From the NCBI RefSeq assembly GCF_000420025.1, contig NZ_ATUD01000005.1:186001-250000 (forward strand): a stretch of DNA of 64,000 nucleotides, written 5' to 3'. Source of the DNA: Patulibacter americanus DSM 16676 (lineage in GTDB: Bacteria > Actinomycetota > Thermoleophilia > Solirubrobacterales > Solirubrobacteraceae). The position numbers and the translations under genes are program-made. Shown here piece by piece: positions 1 through 6,962 of the stretch. Every line of letters starts with the position of its first letter. Position 1 is the stretch's first letter. The notes under the pieces were generated by a model that was given only the letters and a program-made list of their open reading frames with translations, ran no database searches and was not told the DNA's origin.

Positions 1-829
1 GGTCGCCGGCGTCGGTGACCCCGTCCTCGTCCTCGGGTTCAACGGCGTGCCGAACGCCGGTGACTCCGCGATGGTCGTGGACACGGAGAAGACGGCACGC
101 GTCAAGGCCGAGGAGCGCGAGACGCGCCTCAAGGCCGAAGCCATCGCCCGTCGCTCCGGTCGCAAGTTCTCCCTCGAGGACGTGTTCAAGCGGTCCCAGA
201 GCTCCGAGGAGCAGAAGGGCCTGCAGCTCATCCTCAAGGCCGACGTCGCGGGCTCGCTCGAGGCGTTCGAGGACGAGATCGCGAAGCTCCCGCAGAGCGA
301 GGTCTACGTCGACATCGTGCTGTCGGGCGTCGGTGGCATCACCGAGTCCGACGTCATGCTGGCGGCGGCGTCCCAGGCCGTGATCATCGGCTTCGGGACC
401 GACACGGTGGGCAACGCCCGCCGCGTGGCGGACCACGAGGGCGTCGAGATCCGCACCTACGAGATCATCTACCGCGCGCTCGAGGACCTCCGCGACGCGA
501 TGGAGGGGATGCTCGACAAGGACGAGGTCGAGGAGACCGTCGGCACCGCCGAGGTGCGGCAGATCTTCCGCGCCTCCAAGGTCGGCACGATCGCCGGTTC
601 CTACGTCACGGACGGCAAGGTCCGGCGCAACGGCCTGGTCCGCGTCATCCGCGACGGCGAGATCATCGAGACGACGAAGATCGAGAGCCTCAAGCGGTTC
701 AACGAGGACGCTCGCGAGGTGGCTGCCGGGTACGAGTGCGGCATCGTGCTGCGCGACTTCGAGCAGCTGCGCGAGGGCGACATCCTCGAGACGTACGAGA
801 AGCGCCGGGTCGATCGCGAGCTGAAGTGA
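1..829 (+). CDS. infB: Translation initiation factor IF-2, C-terminal part (5' truncated by window edge)
   Basis: IF-2 is the GTPase that brings initiator tRNA to the small ribosomal subunit. Only the last 275 residues are visible, read from base 2, and the G domain lies outside the window. What remains matches the end of domain II and domains III and IV (C1/C2): a charged linker (EERETRLKAEAIARR), then the conserved LILKADVAGSLEAFEDEI and VGGITESDVMLAAAS segments, then a C-terminal beta-barrel ending in EGDILETYEKRRV. The stop codon overlaps the GTG of rbfA by 4 bases, as in the usual infB-rbfA operon. Identification is firm from sequence alone. Confidence 0.97.
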   Translation, partial: VAGVGDPVLVLGFNGVPNAGDSAMVVDTEKTARVKAEERETRLKAEAIARRSGRKFSLEDVFKRSQSSEEQKGLQLILKADVAGSLEAFEDEIAKLPQSEVYVDIVLSGVGGITESDVMLAAASQAVIIGFGTDTVGNARRVADHEGVEIRTYEIIYRALEDLRDAMEGMLDKDEVEETVGTAEVRQIFRASKVGTIAGSYVTDGKVRRNGLVRVIRDGEIIETTKIESLKRFNEDAREVAAGYECGIVLRDFEQLREGDILETYEKRRVDRELK

Positions 830-1293
830 GCAAGCCCGACCGCATGCGGCGGGTGGACGAGGCCGTCCGCGAGGTCCTCGGCGACGTGCTCCAGCACGGC
901 GAGCTGAAGGACCCGCGGATCGGGTTCGCCACCATCACCGGCGTGCGGACGAGCACCGATCTCAGCCACGCGACGGTGCTCGTCTCGGTGCTGCAGATCG
1001 GGGACCAGGAGCACGGCGCGGACGACACCCTCGCCGGGCTCCGGTCCGCGGTCGGATACCTGCAGCGGCGCGTCGGGCAGGAGCTGGGGCTCAAGCACAC
1101 CCCGGTCCTGAAGTTCGAGCTCGACACGACGATCGACCGCGCGATGCGGATCCAGGAGATCCTGGACGACCCGCCGCCGCCCGCCGTCCCCGACGAGGAG
1201 GACGCGGAGCAGGGCGACGACGCGCCGGCGAGCGCGGGCGACGCCCAGCCGGGCGAGGACGAACCCCCGACCCGGGGCGATGCTCCTCGATGA
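826..1293 (+). CDS. rbfA: Ribosome-binding factor A
   Basis: RbfA is a small KH-fold factor that binds the 30S subunit during 16S rRNA 5'-end maturation. The GTG at 826 overlaps the infB stop (GTGA) and gives 155 residues. An in-frame start further upstream would run through infB and is rejected. The family core RMRRVDEAVREVLGDVLQ, the DPRIGFATITGV segment and the closing FELDTTIDRAMRIQEIL are all present. After about residue 112 there is a roughly 40-residue acidic, proline-rich tail absent from short RbfA proteins and probably disordered. Its ATGA overlap with the next gene suggests translational coupling. Confidence 0.95.
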   Translation: MSKPDRMRRVDEAVREVLGDVLQHGELKDPRIGFATITGVRTSTDLSHATVLVSVLQIGDQEHGADDTLAGLRSAVGYLQRRVGQELGLKHTPVLKFELDTTIDRAMRIQEILDDPPPPAVPDEEDAEQGDDAPASAGDAQPGEDEPPTRGDAPR

Positions 1294-2297
1294 GCACCGC
1301 GGACGTCCAGCGCGACGCGCGTGACACCGTCCTGCACATCCTGCGGACGGAGCAGCGCTTCGTCACCGTGACCCACGAGCATCCCGACGGCGACGCCATC
1401 GGGTCGCTCGTGGCCGCCACGCGCCTGCTGCAGGCGATGGGCAAGGACGTCGTCGCGGTCGTCGCCCCGGGGGACCTCCCGCTCTCGCGGGAGTACCTCG
1501 CCCTGGCGACGGTCGACCTGGTCACCGCGATCCCCGAGGACCTGGCGGACCGCACCGCCGTCTTCCTGGACTGCGGGACGCTCGACCGCATGCCCGTCGG
1601 TCCGATCCGGACCGATGCGCAGCGGATCGTCAACATCGACCACCACCACGACAACACGCGCTTCGGCGACGTGGACTTCGTGGACTCCGTCGCCTCGAGC
1701 ACCGTGGAGATCCTCTGGGGGATGTTCCACGACCTCGACGTGCCCCTGGACCTGGACAGCGCGAAGGCGCTGTACGTCGGCCTCGTGACCGACACCGGGC
1801 AGTTCATGTACGAGAACACGGGGGAGAGCGCGCACCGCATGGCCGCCGACCTGCTCCATGCGGGCGTTGACCCCTTCCCCGTCTACCGCACGCTCTACGA
1901 GGGCGTGCCGTGGGCGAAGCTCGCGCTGCTGGGCCGCGCCATCGAGCGCGTCCGCCGCGAGGAGGACGGCCAGCTGACGTTCACGCTCGTCCGCCGCGCC
2001 GACTACGAGGCGACGGGGGCGGAGGACACCGACTCCGAGGGCATCATCGACCACCTGCGGGCCGTGTCCGGCACCCGCCTGGCCGCCGTCGCCCGCGAGG
2101 TCGTCGCCGATCCCGGTGACGGTCCCGGCGTGCGCACGAAGGTGTCCCTGCGGTCGTCCGGCAGCGGCATCGACGTCTCCGCGATCGCCCGCGCCGGCGG
2201 TGGGGGCGGGCATCCGCAGGCCGCCGGGTTCACGACGGACATGGGGGAGGAGGAGCTCGTGCAGTTCCTCCGCTCCCGCCTCCGCGACGCCCGGTGA
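1290..2297 (+). CDS. nrnA: DHH-family phosphoesterase (NrnA-like oligoribonuclease / pAp phosphatase)
   Basis: This 335-residue protein is a DHH/DHHA1 phosphoesterase. NrnA enzymes degrade nano-RNAs and dephosphorylate pAp, using Mn2+ in the cytoplasm. Metal-binding motifs visible are THEHPDGDAIGS (about residues 28-39), FLDCGT (92-97) and the diagnostic NIDHHHDN (115-122). The C-terminal DHHA1 substrate-binding region ends in the glycine-rich GGGGGHPQAAGF. Start and stop both overlap neighbours by 4 bases, placing it between rbfA and truB as in many Gram-positive genomes. Length fits NrnA (about 310-340) rather than the longer RecJ. Choice of NrnA over other DHH proteins rests on context and size. 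Confidence 0.92.
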   Translation: MSTADVQRDARDTVLHILRTEQRFVTVTHEHPDGDAIGSLVAATRLLQAMGKDVVAVVAPGDLPLSREYLALATVDLVTAIPEDLADRTAVFLDCGTLDRMPVGPIRTDAQRIVNIDHHHDNTRFGDVDFVDSVASSTVEILWGMFHDLDVPLDLDSAKALYVGLVTDTGQFMYENTGESAHRMAADLLHAGVDPFPVYRTLYEGVPWAKLALLGRAIERVRREEDGQLTFTLVRRADYEATGAEDTDSEGIIDHLRAVSGTRLAAVAREVVADPGDGPGVRTKVSLRSSGSGIDVSAIARAGGGGGHPQAAGFTTDMGEEELVQFLRSRLRDAR

Positions 2298-3283
2298 CCG
2301 CGCTGCCCGGCGGGCGCGCCGACACCCCGGGGACGGGCGACGCGCCCCGCGACGCCCCCGGCGCGCCGAACGCCCCCACAACTCCGAGCACCCCCACGAC
2401 TCCGAGCATCCGCGCGGCGCGGGAGGAGCCCGCCCCGGGCGCGGCGATCCCGGACGGGGCGTTGCTCATCGACAAGCCCGCCGGCATGACGAGCCACGAC
2501 GTCGTCCAACGGGTCCGTCGGGCGCTCGGCGGGCGCAAGGGACGTCGGGTCGGCCACTCGGGGACCCTGGACCCGTTCGCGACGGGGCTGCTCGTGATCC
2601 TCATCGGCCGGGCGACCCGCCTGCAGGGCCACGTGATGGGCCTCGACAAGACGTACGAGACCGTCGCCCGCCTCGGCGCGACGTCGACCACGGGCGACCC
2701 GGAGGGCGAGATCACGGTGACGGGGCGTGTCCCTCCCGACCCGCCGCACCTGCCGACGGGCACGGTCACCCAGGTGCCCCCGGCGTACTCCGCGATCCGG
2801 ATCGACGGGGAGCGCGCGTACAAGCGGGCCCGGCGCGGCGAGGAGGTCGTCGTGCCGGCGCGCGAGGTGCAGGTGCACGCCTTCGAGCAGACCGCGCGGG
2901 ACGGCGACGACACGGCGGCCTTCCGGATCCACTGCTCCTCGGGTACGTACGTCCGGACCCTCGTCGCCGACCTCGGCGACGCCTACTGCCTGGAGCTCCG
3001 GCGCACGGCGATCGGCGGGTTCGACGTGGGCGACGCGCAGGCGCCCGACACGGATCCCGCCCAGTGGCGCGTCCTGCCCCTGGTGGACCTGCTGCGCGCC
3101 GTGGTGCCGACGGTCGAGCTGTCGGAGGACGAGGCCCGCCGCGCCGGCTTCGGCCAGCGCATGGAGCTCGCCTCGGTCCCGGACGCCGAGGCGTTCGGGC
3201 TCGTGCACGACGGCGAGGCGATCGCCATCGCCCGCCGCGAGCCGGACGGTCGGATCCATCCCGTCGTAGGCTTCCGGGCGTGA
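2294..3283 (+). CDS. truB: tRNA pseudouridine(55) synthase TruB
   Basis: TruB converts U55 of the tRNA T-loop to pseudouridine. The GTG at 2294 overlaps the nrnA stop. The catalytic aspartate is D93 in GHSGTLDPFATGLL. The KPAGMTSHD motif lies just before it, and the thumb and later core (LDKTYE, PPAYSAIRIDGERAY, CSSGTYVRTL) are intact. The first 50 or so residues are a low-complexity Thr/Pro/Ala leader (TTPSTPTTPS) not found in typical TruB. No in-frame start lies between it and the core, so either it is translated or the core starts on an unusual codon. A C-terminal PUA-like region follows the catalytic domain. Confidence 0.95.
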   Translation: MTALPGGRADTPGTGDAPRDAPGAPNAPTTPSTPTTPSIRAAREEPAPGAAIPDGALLIDKPAGMTSHDVVQRVRRALGGRKGRRVGHSGTLDPFATGLLVILIGRATRLQGHVMGLDKTYETVARLGATSTTGDPEGEITVTGRVPPDPPHLPTGTVTQVPPAYSAIRIDGERAYKRARRGEEVVVPAREVQVHAFEQTARDGDDTAAFRIHCSSGTYVRTLVADLGDAYCLELRRTAIGGFDVGDAQAPDTDPAQWRVLPLVDLLRAVVPTVELSEDEARRAGFGQRMELASVPDAEAFGLVHDGEAIAIARREPDGRIHPVVGFRA

Positions 3284-4170
3284 CCGCGCGCATCACGCCC
3301 CTGGCGGACGTCCAGCGACGGCCGAGGACGGTGGCCCTGGGCACCTTCGACGGCGTGCACCTCGGGCACCGCGAGGTGCTGTGCGGGGCCGACGCCGTCG
3401 TCACCTTCGACCCGCACCCCATGAGCGTGCTCGCGCCGGGCCGCGTGCCCCCGCAGCTGACCACGATGGCCCGACGCGCGCAGCTCATCGGCGGCCTCGG
3501 CATCGACGAGCTCGTCCTGGTGCCGTTCGACCAGGACACCGCGCGCCAGAGCGCGGAGGACTTCGTCGACGAGGTCCTCGTCGGCCGGCTGGACGCGCGC
3601 GGCTTGCGCGTCGGCGAGAACTTCCGCTTCGGGCGTGACGCCCGGGGCACCGCGGCGATGCTCGCCGCGGACCCCCGCTTCGAGACCACGGTGGTCCCCG
3701 TGCTGCGCCGCGACGGCGACACGGTCAGCTCGACCCGCGTCCGCGAGCTCGTCGCCCGCGGCGCCGTCGACGAGGCCGCCGAGCTCCTCGGCAGCCCCTT
3801 CGCGCTCGCAGGAGAGGTCGAGCACGGCGAGAAGCGCGGACGGGAGCTCGGGTACCCCACCGCCAACCTCACGCCCCCTGAGGGGCACGCACTGCCCGCA
3901 CACGGGGTCTACGCCTGCCGGGCGAACCTCGCCGACGGCAGCGTGCGCGCCGCTGCGGTCTCCATCGGCATCCGGCCGCAGTTCGAGTCGGTGCTCGGCG
4001 TGCTCGTCGAGGCCTACCTGCTCGACTTCGAGGGCGACCTCTACGGGCAGGAGCTCGAGCTGGAGTTCCTGCAGCGCCTCCGCGGCGAGCAGCGCTTCGA
4101 CGGCATCGAGGAGCTCATCGCCCAGATCGAGCGCGACGTCGACGAGACCCGTCGCATCGCAGGGACCTGA
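3280..4170 (+). CDS. ribF: Bifunctional riboflavin kinase / FAD synthetase
   Basis: RibF phosphorylates riboflavin to FMN and adenylates FMN to FAD. With the GTG at 3280 (GTGA overlap with truB) the product is 296 residues, normal for the family. The N-terminal FAD synthetase nucleotidyltransferase shows [11 protein letters not shown] (20-30), VGENFRFG and SSTRVRELV. The C-terminal kinase shows GYPTANL and VYAC, with a helical end. It is the last gene of the infB-rbfA-nrnA-truB-ribF chain, and a 6-bp hairpin follows 12 bases after the stop. Confidence 0.96.
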   Translation: MTARITPLADVQRRPRTVALGTFDGVHLGHREVLCGADAVVTFDPHPMSVLAPGRVPPQLTTMARRAQLIGGLGIDELVLVPFDQDTARQSAEDFVDEVLVGRLDARGLRVGENFRFGRDARGTAAMLAADPRFETTVVPVLRRDGDTVSSTRVRELVARGAVDEAAELLGSPFALAGEVEHGEKRGRELGYPTANLTPPEGHALPAHGVYACRANLADGSVRAAAVSIGIRPQFESVLGVLVEAYLLDFEGDLYGQELELEFLQRLRGEQRFDGIEELIAQIERDVDETRRIAGT

Positions 4171-4181
4171 GCGGGCCTCGC

Positions 4182-4196
4182 CCCGAGCGTCTCGGG
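4182..4196 (+). terminator. Short hairpin after ribF
   Basis: CCCGAG and CTCGGG form a perfect 6-bp stem with a 3-base loop, 12 bases beyond the ribF stop. There is no U tract, so it may be a weak terminator or a 3'-end stabiliser. It separates the infB operon from the rpsO promoter. Confidence 0.35.
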
Positions 4197-4276
4197 TCCG
4201 GCGGTCTCGAACCGCGTCGCGGCTCCGGGCACCCGTGGCCTGACCGGGGAAGCGGTCGTTCTGCAGGCGATCCTGC

Positions 4277-4282
4277 TAAGTT
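4277..4282 (+). promoter_or_regulatory. Putative -10 of rpsO (TAAGTT)
   Basis: A TAnnnT hexamer ends 10 bases before the rpsO ATG, leaving room for a leader of only a few bases. No purine-rich ribosome-binding site is present. It fits the near-leaderless pattern seen across this window. Confidence 0.4.
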
Positions 4283-4292
4283 CTCCGGTCGA

Positions 4293-4565
4293 ATGACGTC
4301 GCTCACGCAGGAACGCAAGCAGGAGATCGTCGCCCGATTCGGCGAGTCCGAGACCGACACGGGCTCCACGAAGGTGCAGGTCGCGCTGCTCACCGAGCGG
4401 ATCAACGATCTGACGGAGCACCTCCGGCACCACCAGAAGGACCACCACTCGCGTCGTGGCCTCCTGATGCTCGTCGGCCAGCGCCGTCGTCTCCTCGACT
4501 ACATGCGCCGGAACGACCTCGACGGCTACCGCGCCCTCATCAAGGAGCTCGGGCTGCGCAAGTAG
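4293..4565 (+). CDS. rpsO: 30S ribosomal protein S15 (uS15)
   Basis: uS15 is a primary 16S rRNA-binding protein of the central domain and contributes to an intersubunit bridge. The 90-residue length is typical. The family signature is intact: [15 protein letters not shown], then [18 protein letters not shown], then [12 protein letters not shown] and the closing [12 protein letters not shown]. In many bacteria rpsO sits directly before pnp; here a peroxiredoxin, a DsbA-like gene and an opposite-strand gene intervene. A strong hairpin follows. Confidence 0.98.
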   Translation: MTSLTQERKQEIVARFGESETDTGSTKVQVALLTERINDLTEHLRHHQKDHHSRRGLLMLVGQRRRLLDYMRRNDLDGYRALIKELGLRK

Positions 4566-4617
4566 CCCGGTGCCGGCGCCCGCCGGCTCCTCCTGGTCCT
4601 CCGGGACCCCGTCCTAT

Positions 4618-4638
4618 CGACCGGCCCTTGGCCGGTCG
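4618..4638 (+). terminator. Hairpin terminator after rpsO
   Basis: A perfect 9-bp stem (CGACCGGCC/GGCCGGTCG) with a CTT loop is followed by TTCGCGTTT. It lies between rpsO and the peroxiredoxin promoter and is one of the best terminator candidates in the window. Confidence 0.65.
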
Positions 4639-4663
4639 TTCGCGTTTCGGGCCCGCGGCGTTC

Positions 4664-4669
4664 TACCAT
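4664..4669 (+). promoter_or_regulatory. Putative -10 of the peroxiredoxin gene (TACCAT)
   Basis: The hexamer ends 7 bases before the ATG at 4677, so transcription would begin at or next to the start codon. No Shine-Dalgarno is present. Leaderless expression is inferred. Confidence 0.45.
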
Positions 4670-4676
4670 CCGCCGC

Positions 4677-5144
4677 ATGGCCATCATCGCCCCCGGCACC
4701 GCGGTCCCCGAGATCGTCCTCAAGCGTGAGGACGGCAGCGACTTCACGCAGGCCGACCTGCAGGGCCGCACGACGGTCCTCGTCTTCTACCCGTTCGCCT
4801 TCAGCGGTGTCTGCACGGACCAGCTGCAGGTGTACGAGGAGCTGCTGCCCGAGCTCGCCGAGAAGGACGCCGTCATGTACGCGGTGTCCACGGACGCCTC
4901 GCCGTCGCAGACCGCGTTCCGCGAGAAGCTCGGCGTGACGATCGAGCAGCTCTCGGACTTCGAGCCCAAGGGCACCGCGTCCCGCGCGCTGGGCGCGTAC
5001 TTCGAGCCGGGCGGCATGACCAACCGCGCGCTCGTCGTCGTCGCCCCGGACGGCACCGTCGCCTGGAGCTACGAGGGCGCGAACCCGGGCGAGCTTCCCG
5101 GTCCGGACAAGGTCCGCGAGGGCGTCGCCGCCGTCGCCGCCTGA
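4677..5144 (+). CDS. Peroxiredoxin (AhpE-like, 1-Cys)
   Basis: This 155-residue protein is a thioredoxin-fold peroxidase that reduces hydroperoxides through a peroxidatic cysteine. C46 sits in FYPFAFSGVCTD, corresponding to the family P-x3-T-x2-C motif with Ser in place of Thr. It is the only cysteine, so the resolving thiol must come from another molecule, as in mycobacterial AhpE. The later conserved Arg is available in TNRALVVV. A DsbA-like thiol protein starts 16 bases downstream and could be a redox partner; that is inference from context. Confidence 0.93.
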   Translation: MAIIAPGTAVPEIVLKREDGSDFTQADLQGRTTVLVFYPFAFSGVCTDQLQVYEELLPELAEKDAVMYAVSTDASPSQTAFREKLGVTIEQLSDFEPKGTASRALGAYFEPGGMTNRALVVVAPDGTVAWSYEGANPGELPGPDKVREGVAAVAA

Positions 5145-5160
5145 GCGACGCGCGATCCGC

Positions 5161-5664
5161 GTGGCCGTGAGCGCGGATCCCGGGGCGCGCGGCCCGCACG
5201 TCGCCGGCCCGCCGGACGGGCCCCACGTCGTCCTGTGGGGCGACGTCACCTGCCCCCGCTGCCAGCAGGCGGTCCCGCGGCTGCGGTCCGCGCCCGTCTG
5301 CCTGGAGTGGCGGCACCTCGTCCTGCGGGCCCGTGGTCCGCGGCCGCGCGCGCTCGCCGGCGCGCTCGAGGCCGCAGCGGCCCAGGGGGCCTTCTGGCCC
5401 GTGCTCGATGCGCTCGTCGCCCAGCCCGGCCGCACGGAGGACCCCGACCTGTGGGCGCTCGCCGAACGCCTGGGTCTCGACGTGGCCCGCTTCGACACGG
5501 ACCGTCGGGGAGACGCGGCGGCCGCCCGGATCGCGGCAGACCTGCGCGACGGCCTCGCCGCCGGTGCGAGCGGCACCCCGGCGATCCTCGTCCCCGGCCG
5601 GCCGCTGGACCACGGCGTGCCGGACGACGCCTGGGTCGCGGCACTCCTGGCCGAGCGGGGCTGA
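5161..5664 (+). CDS. DsbA-like thioredoxin-fold protein with CPRC motif
   Basis: The 167-residue product has a thioredoxin-type active site, WGDVTCPRCQQAV (C31 and C34), near its N-terminus. A helical insert follows, and then the cis-proline segment SGTPAILV, in the layout of DsbA/FrnE-like oxidoreductases. No signal peptide is visible, so it is probably cytoplasmic. Start is the GTG at 5161, 16 bases after the peroxiredoxin stop, consistent with a two-gene redox operon. The substrate cannot be told from sequence. Confidence 0.8.
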   Translation: MAVSADPGARGPHVAGPPDGPHVVLWGDVTCPRCQQAVPRLRSAPVCLEWRHLVLRARGPRPRALAGALEAAAAQGAFWPVLDALVAQPGRTEDPDLWALAERLGLDVARFDTDRRGDAAAARIAADLRDGLAAGASGTPAILVPGRPLDHGVPDDAWVAALLAERG

Positions 5665-5728
5665 GCGGGCCCGCGACGAACGGACCGCCGCGGCAGGAGG
5701 GGGCGGCGCGCGTGGACGGACCGGCGGG

Positions 5729-6826
5729 TCAGGCCCTGCGGGCCGGGCGGCGCAGCCGGACCAGCCCGAGCACCGCCAGCACCGCGACGGCGACGCCCGG
5801 GAAGAGCAGCAGCCACGCGGCGCCGCCCGGCGCGCCGTCGAGCGGGGCGTCCGCAGCGGCCGACGGCAGGTCGCTCGGCAGGGGCGCCGTCGCGAAATTC
5901 TCCTCCGCCTCGTACGGGTAGTCCTCCGACGAGCGGAACAGCCGGTCCGAGACGCCCTGGGCGAACGTCACGTCGCGCGTGATCGACGCCGGATCCTCGC
6001 CGACCATGCCCAGCCGGGTGAGGTAGCCGCCGCCGACGAGCTCGCGGACGGGGGCGGGGAGCGGCGGACGCAGGGCCGCGACCCAGCCGGCGTGGTAGGT
6101 GTCGAAGCCCTTCGCGGTGACGCGGTGCTGCCCCGCGACGTAGAGGTCGACGGAGACGGGCCGCGTGGCCACGGACGAGAGCCGCAGCGGGTAGACGAGC
6201 CTGCGGGCCGGGAAGGAGACGGCCAGCGGGCGCAGCGCGCGCACGTCGGTGCTGCCGGCCCGCGCGAGCCGGACGGCGACGAACGCCCAGCGCCGGCGCA
6301 CGTAGTCCCGCAGGATCGGGGCGGCGGCGCGCGGGGTGGCGTAGCCGTTGCGGGTCAGCCACGCCCGCAGCTCGCCGGCGTCGCCCGCGCGCAGCCGCGT
6401 GACGTCGTAGCCGCCGACGGTCTCGCGGGAGAGCACCCGTACCTCGCCGGCCGGGGCGCCGGGGGCTCGGTCGCCGTCGCCGTCCTCCTCGGCGTCGTCC
6501 GGCGAGGGCAGCGGCGCCGTGGCCCGCTCGAGGCGGCGGAAGACGTCGGCCTGGTCGGGCCGCACGACGTCCACCGTCGGGGTCGCCGGCACCGGCAGCA
6601 CGACGGCCGGGCGGGCGTCGGAGGCCTTCGGGGCGAGGTCGAGCGAGAGGACCATCCGCTCACGACCGCCCTCGAGCGACAGCAGCGCGCGCTCGGCCGT
6701 GACCCGCGCGTCGAGGGCGACGCCGCAGGCGCAGGCGCCGGCCGGCCGGGCCGCGGACAGGCCCGAGGCGAGCGCCAGGACGAGCACCACGGGCGCAGGG
6801 ATCAGGCGGGCGAGGGGGCGCGGCAC
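5729..6826 (-). CDS. DUF2330-type secreted/membrane-anchored protein
   Basis: The 365-residue product begins with a signal peptide (VVLVLALASGLSAARPAGA) directly followed by ACACGVAL, as in DUF2330 proteins. A long extracytoplasmic domain follows. Near the C-terminus there is one hydrophobic span (LLLFPGVAVAVLAVLGLV) and a short basic tail (RLRRPARRA), so it is probably held in the membrane facing outward. Function is unknown for the family. It runs against its neighbours and has its own TAGGAT -10 element ending 8 bases before its GTG start. Confidence 0.75.
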   Translation of the reverse strand: MPRPLARLIPAPVVLVLALASGLSAARPAGACACGVALDARVTAERALLSLEGGRERMVLSLDLAPKASDARPAVVLPVPATPTVDVVRPDQADVFRRLERATAPLPSPDDAEEDGDGDRAPGAPAGEVRVLSRETVGGYDVTRLRAGDAGELRAWLTRNGYATPRAAAPILRDYVRRRWAFVAVRLARAGSTDVRALRPLAVSFPARRLVYPLRLSSVATRPVSVDLYVAGQHRVTAKGFDTYHAGWVAALRPPLPAPVRELVGGGYLTRLGMVGEDPASITRDVTFAQGVSDRLFRSSEDYPYEAEENFATAPLPSDLPSAAADAPLDGAPGGAAWLLLFPGVAVAVLAVLGLVRLRRPARRA

Positions 6827-6834
6827 GGCGGCCG

Positions 6835-6840
6835 ATCCTA
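6835..6840 (-). promoter_or_regulatory. Putative -10 of the DUF2330 gene (TAGGAT)
   Basis: On the reverse strand TAGGAT ends 8 bases before the GTG start at 6826, and no ribosome-binding site intervenes. A leaderless transcript is inferred. Confidence 0.45.
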
Positions 6841-6884
6841 GCCGTCCGGCGGGCCGATCCGCCCTGCACGTCGACGGGTTCCGC

Positions 6885-6890
6885 TAGGCT
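6885..6890 (+). promoter_or_regulatory. Putative -10 of pnp (TAGGCT)
   Basis: TAGGCT lies about 72 bases before the pnp ATG. Unlike most first genes here, pnp would therefore have a real 5' leader of about 65 bases containing a stem-loop and a GAGGA ribosome-binding site. Confidence 0.4.
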
Positions 6891-6923
6891 GCGCGGAGTT
6901 CGGAAAGACGAGAATCACAGCAG

Positions 6924-6947
6924 GCGCGCCAGGTCCGATGGGCGCGC
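6924..6947 (+). promoter_or_regulatory. Stem-loop in the pnp 5' leader
   Basis: GCGCGCC and GGCGCGC form a perfect 7-bp stem with a 10-base loop, ending a few bases before the GAGGA ribosome-binding site. In E. coli pnp is autoregulated through a leader hairpin cut by RNase III; a similar role here is only inference. Confidence 0.4.
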
Positions 6948-6962
6948 AGACGAGGAACACAT

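Noticed and set aside
699-2381. Long reverse-strand ORFs over infB-truB and similar long antisense frames elsewhere (for example 6915-10106, 36061-39177, 46238-49201 upstream part)
   Set aside because: In DNA this GC-rich, antisense frames stay open by chance. Their translations are Arg/Ala/Val/Asp-rich low complexity with no domains, while the forward frames match known families.
5665-5674. GCGGGCCCGC palindrome between the DsbA-like and DUF2330 genes as a terminator
   Set aside because: It has no loop and no T tract, and short GC palindromes are common in this DNA.
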